Source: Tamlana sp038148895 (GTDB taxonomy: Bacteria > Bacteroidota > Bacteroidia > Flavobacteriales > Flavobacteriaceae). Taken from it: a stretch of DNA of 64,000 bases. Under the pieces are notes generated by a model. It was not told the origin of the DNA, did not search any database, and saw only the letters and a program-made list of their open reading frames with translations. Numbering within the stretch: position 1 is the stretch's first letter; each line of letters starts with the position of its first letter. Of this stretch, positions 27,360 through 35,236 are shown piece by piece. The DNA lies in NCBI GenBank assembly GCA_038148895.1, contig JBBVGQ010000003.1. The stretch is one strand, 5' to 3'. The position numbers and the translations under genes are program-made.

Positions 27360-27839
27360 TTACATGTCGTTAAAAATAGAATGCATCAATCTTTTCTTAT
27401 CATTGATGCTTTCTTCCAAAGAAATCATCGTTTCAGTTCTGTAAACGCCTTCAATATCATCCAATAAGAAAATCACCTCTTTGGCATGCTCTGTACTTCT
27501 CGCACGTATTTTACAGAAAATATTAAACTTACCAGTTGTTATATGGGCTACCGTTACATAGGCTATTTCATTTATCCGCTCTAAAACAAATTTGGTTTGT
27601 GAGGTATTATTTAAGTAAACACCAACATAGGCTATAAATGAATAACCCAATTTTTTGTAATCCAGCATCAAGGAAGAGCCTTTAATAATCCCCGATTCTT
27701 CCATTTTTTTAACGCGAACGTGGACGGTACCAGCTGAGATTAATAATTTTTTTGCAATGTCAGTAAACGGAATCCTTGTGTTATCAATTAACATATCAAG
27801 AATTTGATGATCGATTTCGTCTAATTTTATTCTCCCCAT
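27360..27839 (-). CDS. Lrp/AsnC family transcriptional regulator
   Basis: A 159-residue regulator: N-terminal winged helix-turn-helix (LDEIDHQILDMLIDNTRIPFTDIAKKL, with ISAGTVHVRVKKMEESGII as recognition part; read as two blocks) and a C-terminal RAM/AsnC effector domain (about 65-145) with GYSFIAYVGVYL and HITTGKFNIFCKI. Members bind an amino acid and form octamers. It stands alone on the minus strand, 70 bases downstream of the M14 carboxypeptidase gene and followed by its own terminator. A TAATTTTG at 27871-27864 could be its -7 element. The regulon is unknown. Confidence 0.9.
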   Translation of the reverse strand: MGRIKLDEIDHQILDMLIDNTRIPFTDIAKKLLISAGTVHVRVKKMEESGIIKGSSLMLDYKKLGYSFIAYVGVYLNNTSQTKFVLERINEIAYVTVAHITTGKFNIFCKIRARSTEHAKEVIFLLDDIEGVYRTETMISLEESINDKKRLMHSIFNDM

Positions 27840-27863
27840 AATTAACTTTTCTTAAATAAAAAG

Positions 27864-27871
27864 CAAAATTA
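27864..27871 (-). promoter_or_regulatory. Bacteroidota -7 element (TAATTTTG) for the Lrp/AsnC gene
   Basis: On the minus strand it reads TAATTTTG, an exact TAnnTTTG match 25 bases from the start codon. No clear -33 TTG was found. Confidence 0.35.
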
Positions 27872-27909
27872 ATACATTTTTGCTAATAATAACACATAAT
27901 TCATGTACT

Positions 27910-29055
27910 TTATTTCGAAATTAATGAGATTTTTTCATTATTCAATATCACGAAAACGTTTTCGTAATCAATTTCAACGACTTGGTTACCACATCCCAAT
28001 AACTCATTTCCTTGAGCATCAATCTCTTTATGTCCGTAATAACCTTCCAAGTTCTCAATTTTCAACACCTTAGGAACAAACTTTATTTTTTCATTAATTA
28101 ATCGTTCCTGAAATTGAATGCCAACATCAATAATTTTTTCATCCACTAAAGCATTTCTCACAATAACATCGAAAAACCATTTTTCATTTTCTGGGATGTT
28201 AAAATAAGGTTCATAAAAATTGCCAGTTACCTCATTCTTTGCAATATAATCAAGAGATATTATGTATGACAAGTAAATGAGCTCACGTGTTTTTTCCCTG
28301 CCGTAGTCATCAGGAAAATGGCCTGCCTCAAAGAGTATTGTGGGCACGTGCTCACTTTGAAAGGTGTCGCCAACACAATTTATATTAAATGCGTCATCAT
28401 AAACGCCAACATGGTTGGGAATTACTTTCTGTAAAGCTTTATCCATAACAGCGATTATTTCCATGGCCACTTTTCTATTGGGTGTGACGCTGCAGGCTTC
28501 ATCTTGCGCTGGGGAGAGAAATGAAACAATCGCGGACTTATTTTTATTACCCGCACTGAAAATAGTACGTTGACCATGTAAGTTGAAGCAATAATGCGGT
28601 TTAAAACTATTAAACACAGACCTCAATATCTTACTTTCAGGTTGTGTTAAATTTTGTGCATCTCGGTTCAAATCCACCTTGTTGGCATTTACCCGAGTAT
28701 AAGCGGCCGCACCATCAGGATTTAAAATAGGAATGATGTATAACGTGCATTTTTTTAATATATCACTTAAACCAGATGAATCGTCCAATAACGTATTTAA
28801 CAAATCAAACAAAGCCTTGGTTGTTGTAGATTCATTACCGTGCATTTGGGACCACATCAAAACCCTTTTCTTGCCTTCACCTAATTCTAAACCGTAAATA
28901 GGTTTGCCCAAAACTGATTCGCCAATCGTTTCCAAAACAACCTTCTGACCCAATTTTTCCAACAAGGGTTCTATATGTTTAATGGTTATGTAACGATGCT
29001 GCAAACTGTTTTCTTTGTGTTTTGAAAACAAGCCTTTTATATAATCAATTTCCAT
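27910..29055 (-). CDS. M14-family zinc carboxypeptidase
   Basis: A zinc peptidase that removes C-terminal residues from peptides. The metal site is visible: SQMHGNESTTTKALFDLL supplies His and Glu (HxxE), and CFNLHGQRTIFSAGN the third ligand; the general base Glu is in LFEAGHFPDDYGRE. There is no signal peptide, so it is cytosolic, unlike digestive M14 enzymes. The ATG at 29055 is used; the longer TTG frame to 29076 overlaps the promoter element 29081-29074. It is divergent from the XRE regulator gene, and palindromic sites lie between them. A role in peptide or cell-wall peptide turnover is likely but unproven. Confidence 0.85.
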   Translation of the reverse strand: MEIDYIKGLFSKHKENSLQHRYITIKHIEPLLEKLGQKVVLETIGESVLGKPIYGLELGEGKKRVLMWSQMHGNESTTTKALFDLLNTLLDDSSGLSDILKKCTLYIIPILNPDGAAAYTRVNANKVDLNRDAQNLTQPESKILRSVFNSFKPHYCFNLHGQRTIFSAGNKNKSAIVSFLSPAQDEACSVTPNRKVAMEIIAVMDKALQKVIPNHVGVYDDAFNINCVGDTFQSEHVPTILFEAGHFPDDYGREKTRELIYLSYIISLDYIAKNEVTGNFYEPYFNIPENEKWFFDVIVRNALVDEKIIDVGIQFQERLINEKIKFVPKVLKIENLEGYYGHKEIDAQGNELLGCGNQVVEIDYENVFVILNNEKISLISK

Positions 29056-29073
29056 GTGGTTTCGTTTAGGTGA

Positions 29074-29081
29074 CAAATGTA
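29074..29081 (-). promoter_or_regulatory. Bacteroidota -7 element (TACATTTG) for the carboxypeptidase gene
   Basis: On the minus strand it reads TACATTTG, an exact TAnnTTTG match, 18 bases from the ATG at 29055. It overlaps the alternative TTG start, which argues for the ATG. Confidence 0.5.
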
Positions 29082-29093
29082 AACATTTAGTAA

Positions 29094-29139
29094 TTTACAA
29101 TTGTAAACGTTAGGTTTTTAACTTTTGTTTACAATTGTA
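29094..29139. promoter_or_regulatory. Paired palindromic operator candidates (TTTACAATTGTA x2)
   Basis: Two copies of TTTACAATTGTA (29094-29105, extended to a perfect 14-base palindrome ending at 29107; and 29128-29139), 34 bases apart, between divergent carboxypeptidase and XRE-regulator genes. A related TTACATTTGTAA (29309-29320) overlaps the regulator's own -7 element. This is a typical autoregulatory layout for an XRE repressor. Confidence 0.5.
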
Positions 29140-29309
29140 CCGTGTTTTTTGGCTATTGATGTGAATTTATAGAGACAAAATTTAACATATATCATAAAAT
29201 TAAATTAACATACTTAAATTCAATGTTTTAAAATACTTTAAATAAACTTTTAGTTTCAAATAAAACCAAATATTAAACTATTTATTTTATTCAATTTAAG
29301 TTGTTTTGT

Positions 29310-29317
29310 TACATTTG
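29310..29317 (+). promoter_or_regulatory. Bacteroidota -7 element (TACATTTG) for the XRE regulator
   Basis: Exact TAnnTTTG match 31 bases before the ATG at 29349 and lying inside the TTG-started extension of the frame, which supports the ATG start. Confidence 0.5.
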
Positions 29318-29348
29318 TAAAACAAAGCGCTCCAAATATACATTTACA

Positions 29349-29726
29349 ATGATAAACACTGAGGATTTCATTAAAAGGCTACAAAAAATAATGGACTATT
29401 ATGGTGAGTCTGCTTCTTCATTTGCCGAAAAAATTGGTGTGCAACGTTCCAGTATTTCACACATATTGTCTGGAAGAAATAAACCGAGTTTAGATTTTAT
29501 TTTAAAAGTTCTTTCCTCCTTTCCTGAAATTGATTTGTATTGGTTGTTTAACGGAAAAGGAAATTTTCCTTCTGAAGAAAAAAATATAATTGTAGAAGAA
29601 GCAAAAAAGCCTGTCGAGGAAAAAACAATACGTAATCAATTAGAAATTGAAAATCAAACAGACAAAACCATCGAACGTATTGTTATTTTTTATTCGGACG
29701 GAAGTTTTAAAAATTTTCAGAATTAA
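29349..29726 (+). CDS. XRE-family helix-turn-helix regulator
   Basis: A 125-residue protein. The N-terminal half is a Cro/C1-type HTH: FIKRLQKIMDYYGESASSFAEKIGVQRSSISHILSGRNKPS (positions about 6-46), followed by LDFILKVLSSFPEIDLYWLFNGKGNF, a stretch common in Bacteroidota stand-alone XRE proteins. The C-terminal part is charged and probably flexible. ATG 29349 is preferred to the TTG at 29301, which overlaps the -7 element. The palindromes upstream are likely its operators. No toxin, phage or restriction gene lies beside it, so a defence role is not suggested. Confidence 0.85.
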   Translation: MINTEDFIKRLQKIMDYYGESASSFAEKIGVQRSSISHILSGRNKPSLDFILKVLSSFPEIDLYWLFNGKGNFPSEEKNIIVEEAKKPVEEKTIRNQLEIENQTDKTIERIVIFYSDGSFKNFQN

Positions 29727-29761
29727 CTGCCCCATTTTGTATTTTTGTTGAAAATGAAATT

Positions 29762-30130
29762 ATGCGCTTTCTATACTTAGCCCTATTCCTGTTACTATTT
29801 AATTGCTACGAATCTCAAAGAAATTGCAAAGACTTTAAAACTGGAACATTCTACAGCGAAGTTATTATTGACGACATTCTATACAAATCGGAATTCGAAA
29901 GAAGCGAAAGTCTTCAGGTTGAAATCTATAATGGCAAAATAGACTCCTCTCAATTAAGATGGATAAACGATTGCGAAGTTATTTTCAAAACAATCAACCC
30001 AAAAAATATGGCTGAGGAAAAAGATATTCATCTTAAAATATTAACTACAACAGATTCCTCATACACTTTTGAATATTCTTATGTAGGCGAAACCAAAAAG
30101 CAAAAAGGTACAGCCTATAAAGTTGAATAG
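29762..30130 (+). CDS. Small lipoprotein of unknown function
   Basis: 122 residues with a short signal (FLYLALFLLLFNC) whose cysteine at position 15 fits a lipobox. The mature part is about 107 residues with alternating hydrophobic residues and looks beta-rich (VIIDDILYKSEFERSESLQVEIY). Similar small flavobacterial lipoproteins exist, but I cannot give a function. It follows the XRE gene by 35 bases and may share its transcript. It meets a minus-strand gene tail-to-tail three bases later. Confidence 0.7.
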   Translation: MRFLYLALFLLLFNCYESQRNCKDFKTGTFYSEVIIDDILYKSEFERSESLQVEIYNGKIDSSQLRWINDCEVIFKTINPKNMAEEKDIHLKILTTTDSSYTFEYSYVGETKKQKGTAYKVE

Positions 30131-30133
30131 CGA

Positions 30134-30634
30134 TTAATCGAAAGGATAAAGAAAGGACTCAACCAAATTGAATTTCAACTCCCTGTTTTCAGTTATTTGG
30201 TACGTTAAAAAGATTTCGCCCCAATATTGTCCATCTGAAAAATCGGCAATAATCCATTTGTGATTTAACATCTTTACCGTATTGATCATCATTTTTCTGC
30301 CCTCACTCGCAGCATACGGTACAATTGGATGTTCGCCTTTAACCTCGTTTAATTTGTAAAGCTCATCTTTAATGAACGGTATGAGTTCATCAACATTATA
30401 ACCATCTCTTTCAAAATAACTTATGGCATCTTCGTTTCTATACAGATTAAAATGTGAAAGCTCCAAGATATCATTTTCCAAAACAGCAATGGAATCTTTA
30501 TATTTTTGGGACAGGGCTTTATATTTTTCCAGTTTGGAATTTACATCTTCAAAAACCCGCTTTGAATTCATATACTGAAACAACACAAGCAGTATAGAAA
30601 ACACAAACAAATACATAAAAATTTTCTGTTTCAT
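30134..30634 (-). CDS. Single-pass membrane protein with coiled coil, unknown function
   Basis: 166 residues. One N-terminal membrane segment (FMYLFVFSILLVLFQYM, about 6-22) is followed by a helical, probably coiled-coil stretch (FEDVNSKLEKYKALSQKYKD, about 28-47) and a soluble C-terminal domain of about 100 residues ending in FNLVESFLYPFD. The soluble part resembles small Bacteroidota periplasmic domains with no assigned function. Ten bases separate it from the upstream metallo-hydrolase gene, so the two are co-transcribed. Confidence 0.65.
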   Translation of the reverse strand: MKQKIFMYLFVFSILLVLFQYMNSKRVFEDVNSKLEKYKALSQKYKDSIAVLENDILELSHFNLYRNEDAISYFERDGYNVDELIPFIKDELYKLNEVKGEHPIVPYAASEGRKMMINTVKMLNHKWIIADFSDGQYWGEIFLTYQITENRELKFNLVESFLYPFD

Positions 30635-30644
30635 AATCTTTTAT

Positions 30645-31406
30645 TTAAACGGTAATTTGCAATTCGTCATAGGCTAAAAACACATTATCCGGCAATAATT
30701 CCTGAACTTCATCATGAAAGCCCAGTAAATGGCTAATGTGCGTTAAATAAGCCTTCTCGGGGTTAACTCTTTCAATAAACTGTAGCGCTTCCTCTAAATT
30801 AAAATGGGACCTATGGGGCGTAATCCTCAACGCATTGACCACAAGAACCTTAACACCTTTTAGCTTTTCAACTTCTTTGTTTTTAACGGTTTTCATATCG
30901 GTTAAATAGGCAAAATCTTTAAAACGGAAACCAAAAACACTTAATTCTGCATGCTTGCCTTTTATAGGCACAACAGTCAGTCCATGTAACAAAAACGGTT
31001 TGTTTTTAATTCTATTCTCTATTACTGCTGGTGCCCCTGGATATTTGTTTTCCGTCACAAAAAAATAGCTGAAGCGTTTTTTAATCTCTTTTAAAACACG
31101 TTTATGGGCATATATTGGCACATCGCCTTGTCTAAAATAAAACGGCCTAATATCATCCAATCCTAAAACATGATCGGAATGTTCGTGCGTAAACAAAATG
31201 CCATCAATTCTTTTACAATTGGCTCGCAGCATTTGATACCTGAAATCTGGACCACAATCAACCACATAGGTATAATTGCCCCATTCCACCAAAATAGAAA
31301 CCCTTAGGCGCTTATCCTTTGGATTTTTACTTAGGCAAACTGGATGATTGCTCCCAATAATAGGGATTCCTTGCGAAGTACCCGTTCCAAGAAAGGTAAT
31401 TTTCAA
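30645..31406 (-). CDS. Metallo-beta-lactamase-fold hydrolase (PhnP-like)
   Basis: A cytosolic metal-dependent hydrolase of about 253 residues. Seen: ITFLGTGTSQGIPIIGSNHPVC at the N-terminus (read as start of the fold), the metal motif THEHSDHVLGLDD (HxHxDH), and the later LTHISHLLGFHDE with the final His. The Cys-containing N-terminal block and overall length resemble PhnP-type cyclic phosphodiesterases. All possible starts are TTG: 31427 (longer) or 31406, which gives the canonical MKITFLGTG opening and is used here. The actual ester substrate is unknown. Confidence 0.8.
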   Translation of the reverse strand: MKITFLGTGTSQGIPIIGSNHPVCLSKNPKDKRLRVSILVEWGNYTYVVDCGPDFRYQMLRANCKRIDGILFTHEHSDHVLGLDDIRPFYFRQGDVPIYAHKRVLKEIKKRFSYFFVTENKYPGAPAVIENRIKNKPFLLHGLTVVPIKGKHAELSVFGFRFKDFAYLTDMKTVKNKEVEKLKGVKVLVVNALRITPHRSHFNLEEALQFIERVNPEKAYLTHISHLLGFHDEVQELLPDNVFLAYDELQITV

Positions 31407-31500
31407 AATATCGTAATTTTTAGCCAAAAATAAGGTTATTTTTCCGTTTCAGATAGTAATTTAATATCTTTACTCATATATTGAATTTAACCTGACAAGT

Positions 31501-32970
31501 ATGGAGATTACTATAAAAGGAGATAAAGAATTTGATGATATTCCTTCATTAAAATCAAAGGCACTTCGCATTAACCTAAACGAAAACATTTACGGAACAT
31601 TTGCCGAGATTGGTGCAGGGCAAGAAACGTGCAGACATTTTTTTAGAGCAGGTGGCGCTTCTGGGACCATTGCAAAGGCGATGTCGGCCTACGATAAAGA
31701 TTTTAGTGATGCCATTTATGGTGTTGAGGACGACGGGCGCTATGTGACCCAACCCCGTTTAAAAAAAATGTTGGCTCACGAAATGAACCTAATCGAAAAT
31801 AGGTTAACCCGTGAAAAAAACCCAAATAAAATATTTTTTACTTATGCCAATACGGTAGCAACCATTGATTTTGCAAAGCAGTTTAAAGGGCATGGATGGG
31901 TTGGCATTAGGTATCAAGTTGAAGCTGGGGCTGATTATAACGAGATTATTTTGCATTTGCGTTTTAAAGAAACCGATGCTAGATTGCAACAGGAAACACT
32001 GGGGATATTGGGCACCAATTTAATTTACGGGGCCTTTTATAAATACAACCAGCCAAAAAAACTACTACGCTATTTGTATGACCATTTGGATAAAGACCAA
32101 CTGGAAATAGACACGATAAATTTTGATGGACCCGTTTTTAAAAACGTGGATAACCGATTAATGAGTTTGCAGCTGGTTAAAAATGGCATGACCGATGCGG
32201 TAATGTTTGGTCCGGATGGAACTAATGTTTTACCCGCAAAAGTTTTTTACAAGAAAAACATTTTGGCACTTCGTGGAAGTTTCCGGCCCGTAACCAAAGT
32301 AAATATGGCCATGTATGAGAAGTCATACAACATGTTTATTAAGGAAAATAAAGTTGACAAGGACAAAACGGTTGTGGTTTTTGAAATCACTTTGTCAAAC
32401 TTAAGGGCCGAAGGCGAAATTGATGAACAGGATTTTATTGATAGAGCAGATTTATTATGTTCACTTGGGCATTCGGTAATGATTTCCAATTTCCAGGAAT
32501 ATTTTAAAGTGGTTGAATATTTTTCAAATTACACCAAAGCCAGAATGGGATTGGCCATGGGCGTTAGTAATTTAATTGAAATTTTTGATGAAAAATACTA
32601 TCGCCACATAAGCGGTGGTATTTTGGAGGCCTTTGGAAAGCTTTTCTTTAAGGATTTAAAGGTTTATCTATACCCAATGCTTGATGAAAAAACTGGAGAA
32701 TTGATTACCAGTGAAAACCTGAAAGTTTACCCGAGAATGAAAGAATTATACAAATTCTTTAAATACAACGGTAAGGTTGTTGATATTAAAGACTACGATG
32801 AAAAAATCATGAATATATTTTCACGTGAAATCTTGCGCATGATTTCCGAAGGTGAAACAGGTTGGGAAGATATGGTGCCCGATGGAACAGCAGAGCTCAT
32901 AAAGGATTACAGATTATTCGGCTATACCAGAAAACCTTTAACCCTAAGCAGAAAGAGGAAAGTACGATAA
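31501..32970 (+). CDS. Conserved protein of unknown function (489 residues)
   Basis: I do not recognise a domain with known activity. The protein is soluble, without signal or membrane segments. Notable stretches are EIGAGQETCRHFFRAGGASGTIAK (about 37-60; two parts), FTYANTVATIDFAKQFKGHGW and the C-terminal EAFGKLFFKDLKVYLYPM, then GETGWEDMVPDGTAELIKDY. Similar full-length proteins occur widely, often with doubtful names (TonB-dependent receptor, nucleotide adenylyltransferase), but neither a beta-barrel nor the HxGH motif is present, so both names are rejected. It is monocistronic with a strong terminator. The high-quality conservation suggests an enzyme. Confidence 0.75.
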   Translation: MEITIKGDKEFDDIPSLKSKALRINLNENIYGTFAEIGAGQETCRHFFRAGGASGTIAKAMSAYDKDFSDAIYGVEDDGRYVTQPRLKKMLAHEMNLIENRLTREKNPNKIFFTYANTVATIDFAKQFKGHGWVGIRYQVEAGADYNEIILHLRFKETDARLQQETLGILGTNLIYGAFYKYNQPKKLLRYLYDHLDKDQLEIDTINFDGPVFKNVDNRLMSLQLVKNGMTDAVMFGPDGTNVLPAKVFYKKNILALRGSFRPVTKVNMAMYEKSYNMFIKENKVDKDKTVVVFEITLSNLRAEGEIDEQDFIDRADLLCSLGHSVMISNFQEYFKVVEYFSNYTKARMGLAMGVSNLIEIFDEKYYRHISGGILEAFGKLFFKDLKVYLYPMLDEKTGELITSENLKVYPRMKELYKFFKYNGKVVDIKDYDEKIMNIFSREILRMISEGETGWEDMVPDGTAELIKDYRLFGYTRKPLTLSRKRKVR

Positions 32971-32975
32971 TTGGC

Positions 32976-33019
32976 AATAAACAAAAAAGAGACTTATTTC
33001 AGTCTCTTTTTTGTTTATT
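32976..33019. terminator. Bidirectional terminator
   Basis: Perfect 19-base arms AATAAACAAAAAAGAGACT (32976-32994) and its complement (33001-33019) around a six-base loop, between the tails of the unknown gene (+) and the peroxidase gene (-). Confidence 0.9.
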
Positions 33020-33036
33020 CATAAATTGATATTGAT

Positions 33037-33492
33037 TTAATCAGTAAGAATTTGGTCTGCGTGCTCTTTAGCCTTTACATTATCAATAACCTTTGAAATA
33101 ATGCCATTTTCGTCAATTACAAAAGTAATCCTGTGGATACCATCATAAGTTCTGCCCATAAATTTTTTCTCCCCCCAGACGCCAAAAGCCTCAATGACTT
33201 CCCTATCAACATCAGCTAGCAAAGGATAAGGAAAATTGAATTTCTTTTTAAAATTACTTTGCTTTTTTTGATTATCGGCACTTACACCCAAAATAGCATA
33301 ACCAGCATCGGTTAAAGATTTATAATTATCGCTTAAATTACATGCTTCAACGGTGCACGTGGGGGTATTGGCCTTAGGATAAAAAAATACCACTAATTTT
33401 CTCCCTTTAAAATCTGATAATTTAACCGTGTTTCCTTGCTCATCAAAGGCTTCAAAATTCGGTGCCTTATCACCTTGTTTTAATGTGTTCAT
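33037..33492 (-). CDS. bcp: Thioredoxin-dependent thiol peroxidase (Bcp/PrxQ)
   Basis: A peroxiredoxin that reduces peroxides in the cytosol using thioredoxin. The 151-residue length is usual. The active site FFYPKANTPTCTVEACNLSD holds the peroxidatic Cys and the resolving Cys five residues later (C-x4-C), as in the BCP subgroup. The N-terminal GDKAPNFEAFDEQGNTVKLSDFKG is the family opening. The ATG at 33492 is used rather than the eight-codon extension. It is divergent from the endonuclease III gene (36-base gap), so the two promoters must overlap. Confidence 0.95.
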   Translation of the reverse strand: MNTLKQGDKAPNFEAFDEQGNTVKLSDFKGRKLVVFFYPKANTPTCTVEACNLSDNYKSLTDAGYAILGVSADNQKKQSNFKKKFNFPYPLLADVDREVIEAFGVWGEKKFMGRTYDGIHRITFVIDENGIISKVIDNVKAKEHADQILTD

Positions 33493-33527
33493 AGTCTTAA
33501 CTTTGATTTTTAACAAAAATACAATTT

Positions 33528-34187
33528 ATGACCAAAACAGAGCGGGTTGAATTTGTTATAAATACCTTAAATAATCTTTACCCCGAAATCCCCATTCCTT
33601 TAGACCACAAAGACCCTTATACCCTTTTGATTGCTGTACTTATGTCTGCACAAAGCACAGATGTGCGTGTAAACCAAATTACACCACTTCTATTTGAAAA
33701 GGCAGACAACCCTTATGATATGGTAAAACTTTCAGTTGAAGAAATTAGAGAGATTATAAAACCTGTGGGATTATCTCCTATGAAGAGTAAAGGGATTTAT
33801 GGGCTGTCCAAAATACTCATTGAAAAACACAACGGAGAAGTTCCAAAAAGTTTTGAGGATTTGGAAGCTTTGCCAGCAGTTGGGCATAAAACGGCCAGCG
33901 TTGTTATGTCTCAAGCATTTGATGTTCCGGCATTTCCGGTAGATACGCATATTCACAGATTGATGTACCGATGGAATTTAAGTAATGGCAAAAACGTGGT
34001 TCAAACAGAAAAAGACGCCAAAAGACTGTTCCCGAGAGAATTATGGAACGATTTACACCTTCAAATCATTTGGTATGGTAGAGAATACTGCCCTGCGCGC
34101 GGTTGGGATTTGGAAAAAGACGTGATAACCAAAAGAATTGGACGAAAATCGGTAATTGAAGAATATTACAAAACAAAAAAGTCCTGA
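33528..34187 (+). CDS. nth: Endonuclease III-type DNA glycosylase/AP lyase, lacking the Fe-S cluster motif
   Basis: Base excision repair enzyme that removes oxidised pyrimidines and cuts the abasic site. The helix-hairpin-helix LEALPAVGHKTASVVMSQAF contains the catalytic Lys, and FPVDTHIHRLMYRW the catalytic Asp. Length (219 residues) is normal. The C-terminus, where the classic enzyme has C-x6-C-x2-C-x5-C for a 4Fe-4S cluster, reads YGREYCPARGWDLEKD with only one Cys, so the cluster should be absent. The stop codon lies within a terminator stem. Confidence 0.9.
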   Translation: MTKTERVEFVINTLNNLYPEIPIPLDHKDPYTLLIAVLMSAQSTDVRVNQITPLLFEKADNPYDMVKLSVEEIREIIKPVGLSPMKSKGIYGLSKILIEKHNGEVPKSFEDLEALPAVGHKTASVVMSQAFDVPAFPVDTHIHRLMYRWNLSNGKNVVQTEKDAKRLFPRELWNDLHLQIIWYGREYCPARGWDLEKDVITKRIGRKSVIEEYYKTKKS

Positions 34188-34205
34188 TTCGAAAACCAGG
34201 ACTTT
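34178..34205 (-). terminator. Terminator downstream of the small protein gene (and of nth)
   Basis: Stem AAGTCCTG / CAGGACTT with a ten-base loop. Read on the minus strand it is followed by six Ts, so it best serves the small gene at 34213-34356; it can also end nth transcription. Confidence 0.75.
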
Positions 34206-34212
34206 CCTCAAC

Positions 34213-34356
34213 TTAATTTAGAAGTGCTTCAAACTTCAATTTATTACAACTTATAACACTTAAAGCCTTTGAATAATTTAGAAGAAATTTAACCGTTTCT
34301 TCCTTCGGTTCGAGTTTTTCTAATTTAGAATTTTTCTCAGAGTAAATTTTTGCCAT
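34213..34356 (-). CDS. 47-residue basic small protein next to ECF sigma gene
   Basis: Too short for usual gene calling but well supported: ATG at 34356, sequence MAKIYSEKNSKLEKLEPKEE (residues 1-20) then TVKFLLNYSKALSVI and KLKFEALLN, stop at 34213-34215, with a terminator right after. Small flavobacterial proteins with the pattern KLEPK-x-ET-x-x-FLLNYSKAL are familiar to me, with no known function. It lies 57 bases downstream of the ECF sigma gene on the same strand and is likely co-transcribed. It is soluble and has no membrane segment, so it is not a classic anti-sigma factor. Confidence 0.75.
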   Translation of the reverse strand: MAKIYSEKNSKLEKLEPKEETVKFLLNYSKALSVISCNKLKFEALLN

Positions 34357-34413
34357 TTTATCAATTTAAGGGTTAATTCAAATCAATAACGCAACAAAAT
34401 TCACTTTATTGTG

Positions 34414-34998
34414 TCAATTGGTTAAAACAATATTATGTTTATCAATAATCTTTCGCAAATTAATTAGGGCATAACGCATTCTTCCCAATGCTGTATTGAT
34501 GCTAACCCCTGTTTTATCTGATATTTCCTTAAAGCTCATATCGTTGTAAATACGCATTAACAATACTTCCTTTTGGTCCTCAGGAAGCTCATCAACCAAT
34601 CTTCTAACATCGTTTTCAACCTGTTCTTTAATGATTGATTTTTCGGCATTCAAACTAGAATCGCTCAAAACAGAAAAAATACTGAATTCCCCTGCATTGT
34701 CAAATTTTGGCATCCTGTTGTTCTTTCTAAAATAGTCTATGACCAAATTGTGTGATATGCGCATTACCCATGGCAAAAACTTGCCTTCTTCGTTATAGTT
34801 ACCTCGTTTCAGTGTTCTGATAACTTTTATAAACGTATCCTGAAAAATGTCTTCGGCAACATCTTTATCATATACTTTGGAATAAATAAAACTGTAAATT
34901 TTCTGTTTGTGCCTAACAATAAGTGTCTCAAGGGCTGATTCATTACCTTTAATGTAATGACTAACTAGAGCAGCATCTGTAATAAGTTCGTGTTGCAT
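34414..34998 (-). CDS. RNA polymerase ECF-type sigma factor
   Basis: A 194-residue extracytoplasmic-function sigma factor. Region 2: DVAEDIFQDTFIKVIRTLKRG and GKFLPWVMRISHNLVIDYFRKNNR (core binding and -10 recognition; read in two pieces). Region 4: LPEDQKEVLLMRIYNDMSFKEISDKTGVSINTALGRMRYAL (about 138-178), the -35 helix-turn-helix. No anti-sigma gene with a membrane segment lies next to it; only the 47-residue protein follows. Such flavobacterial sigma factors are often conserved and act in general stress or surface functions. The regulon is unknown. Confidence 0.9.
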   Translation of the reverse strand: MQHELITDAALVSHYIKGNESALETLIVRHKQKIYSFIYSKVYDKDVAEDIFQDTFIKVIRTLKRGNYNEEGKFLPWVMRISHNLVIDYFRKNNRMPKFDNAGEFSIFSVLSDSSLNAEKSIIKEQVENDVRRLVDELPEDQKEVLLMRIYNDMSFKEISDKTGVSINTALGRMRYALINLRKIIDKHNIVLTN

Positions 34999-35205
34999 AA
35001 TTTTTACTTTTAGTGCATAGAAGATAAGGGCTTCTTTGCTTGGGGTTAAATGTTTAAAAGTAAAAATATGCTATAGGCGTACGTTGATTTAATTGCTATT
35101 ACGAAACCAAAGATAACAAGAATCGTTCCTAAAAAGCAAAAATTAACACTTTTTTTTAACATTCCTTTAAGGAATAATGCATTTTTTAGGCTCAACTAGT
35201 TATTA

Positions 35206-35213
35206 TATCTTTG
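35206..35213 (+). promoter_or_regulatory. Bacteroidota -7 element (TATCTTTG) for uvrA
   Basis: Exact TAnnTTTG match 23 bases before the ATG at 35237. It lies inside the longer open frame from 35177, showing that the long start is wrong. Confidence 0.55.
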
Positions 35214-35236
35214 CAAAATTATTCCTGAAAACGTCT

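Noticed and set aside
29349..29726. XRE gene as antitoxin or defence-island marker
   Set aside because: No toxin, nuclease or restriction gene lies beside it; neighbours are a carboxypeptidase and a small lipoprotein.
35177..35236. 20-residue N-terminal extension of UvrA
   Set aside because: It overlaps the TATCTTTG promoter element, and the ATG at 35237 gives a normal UvrA length.
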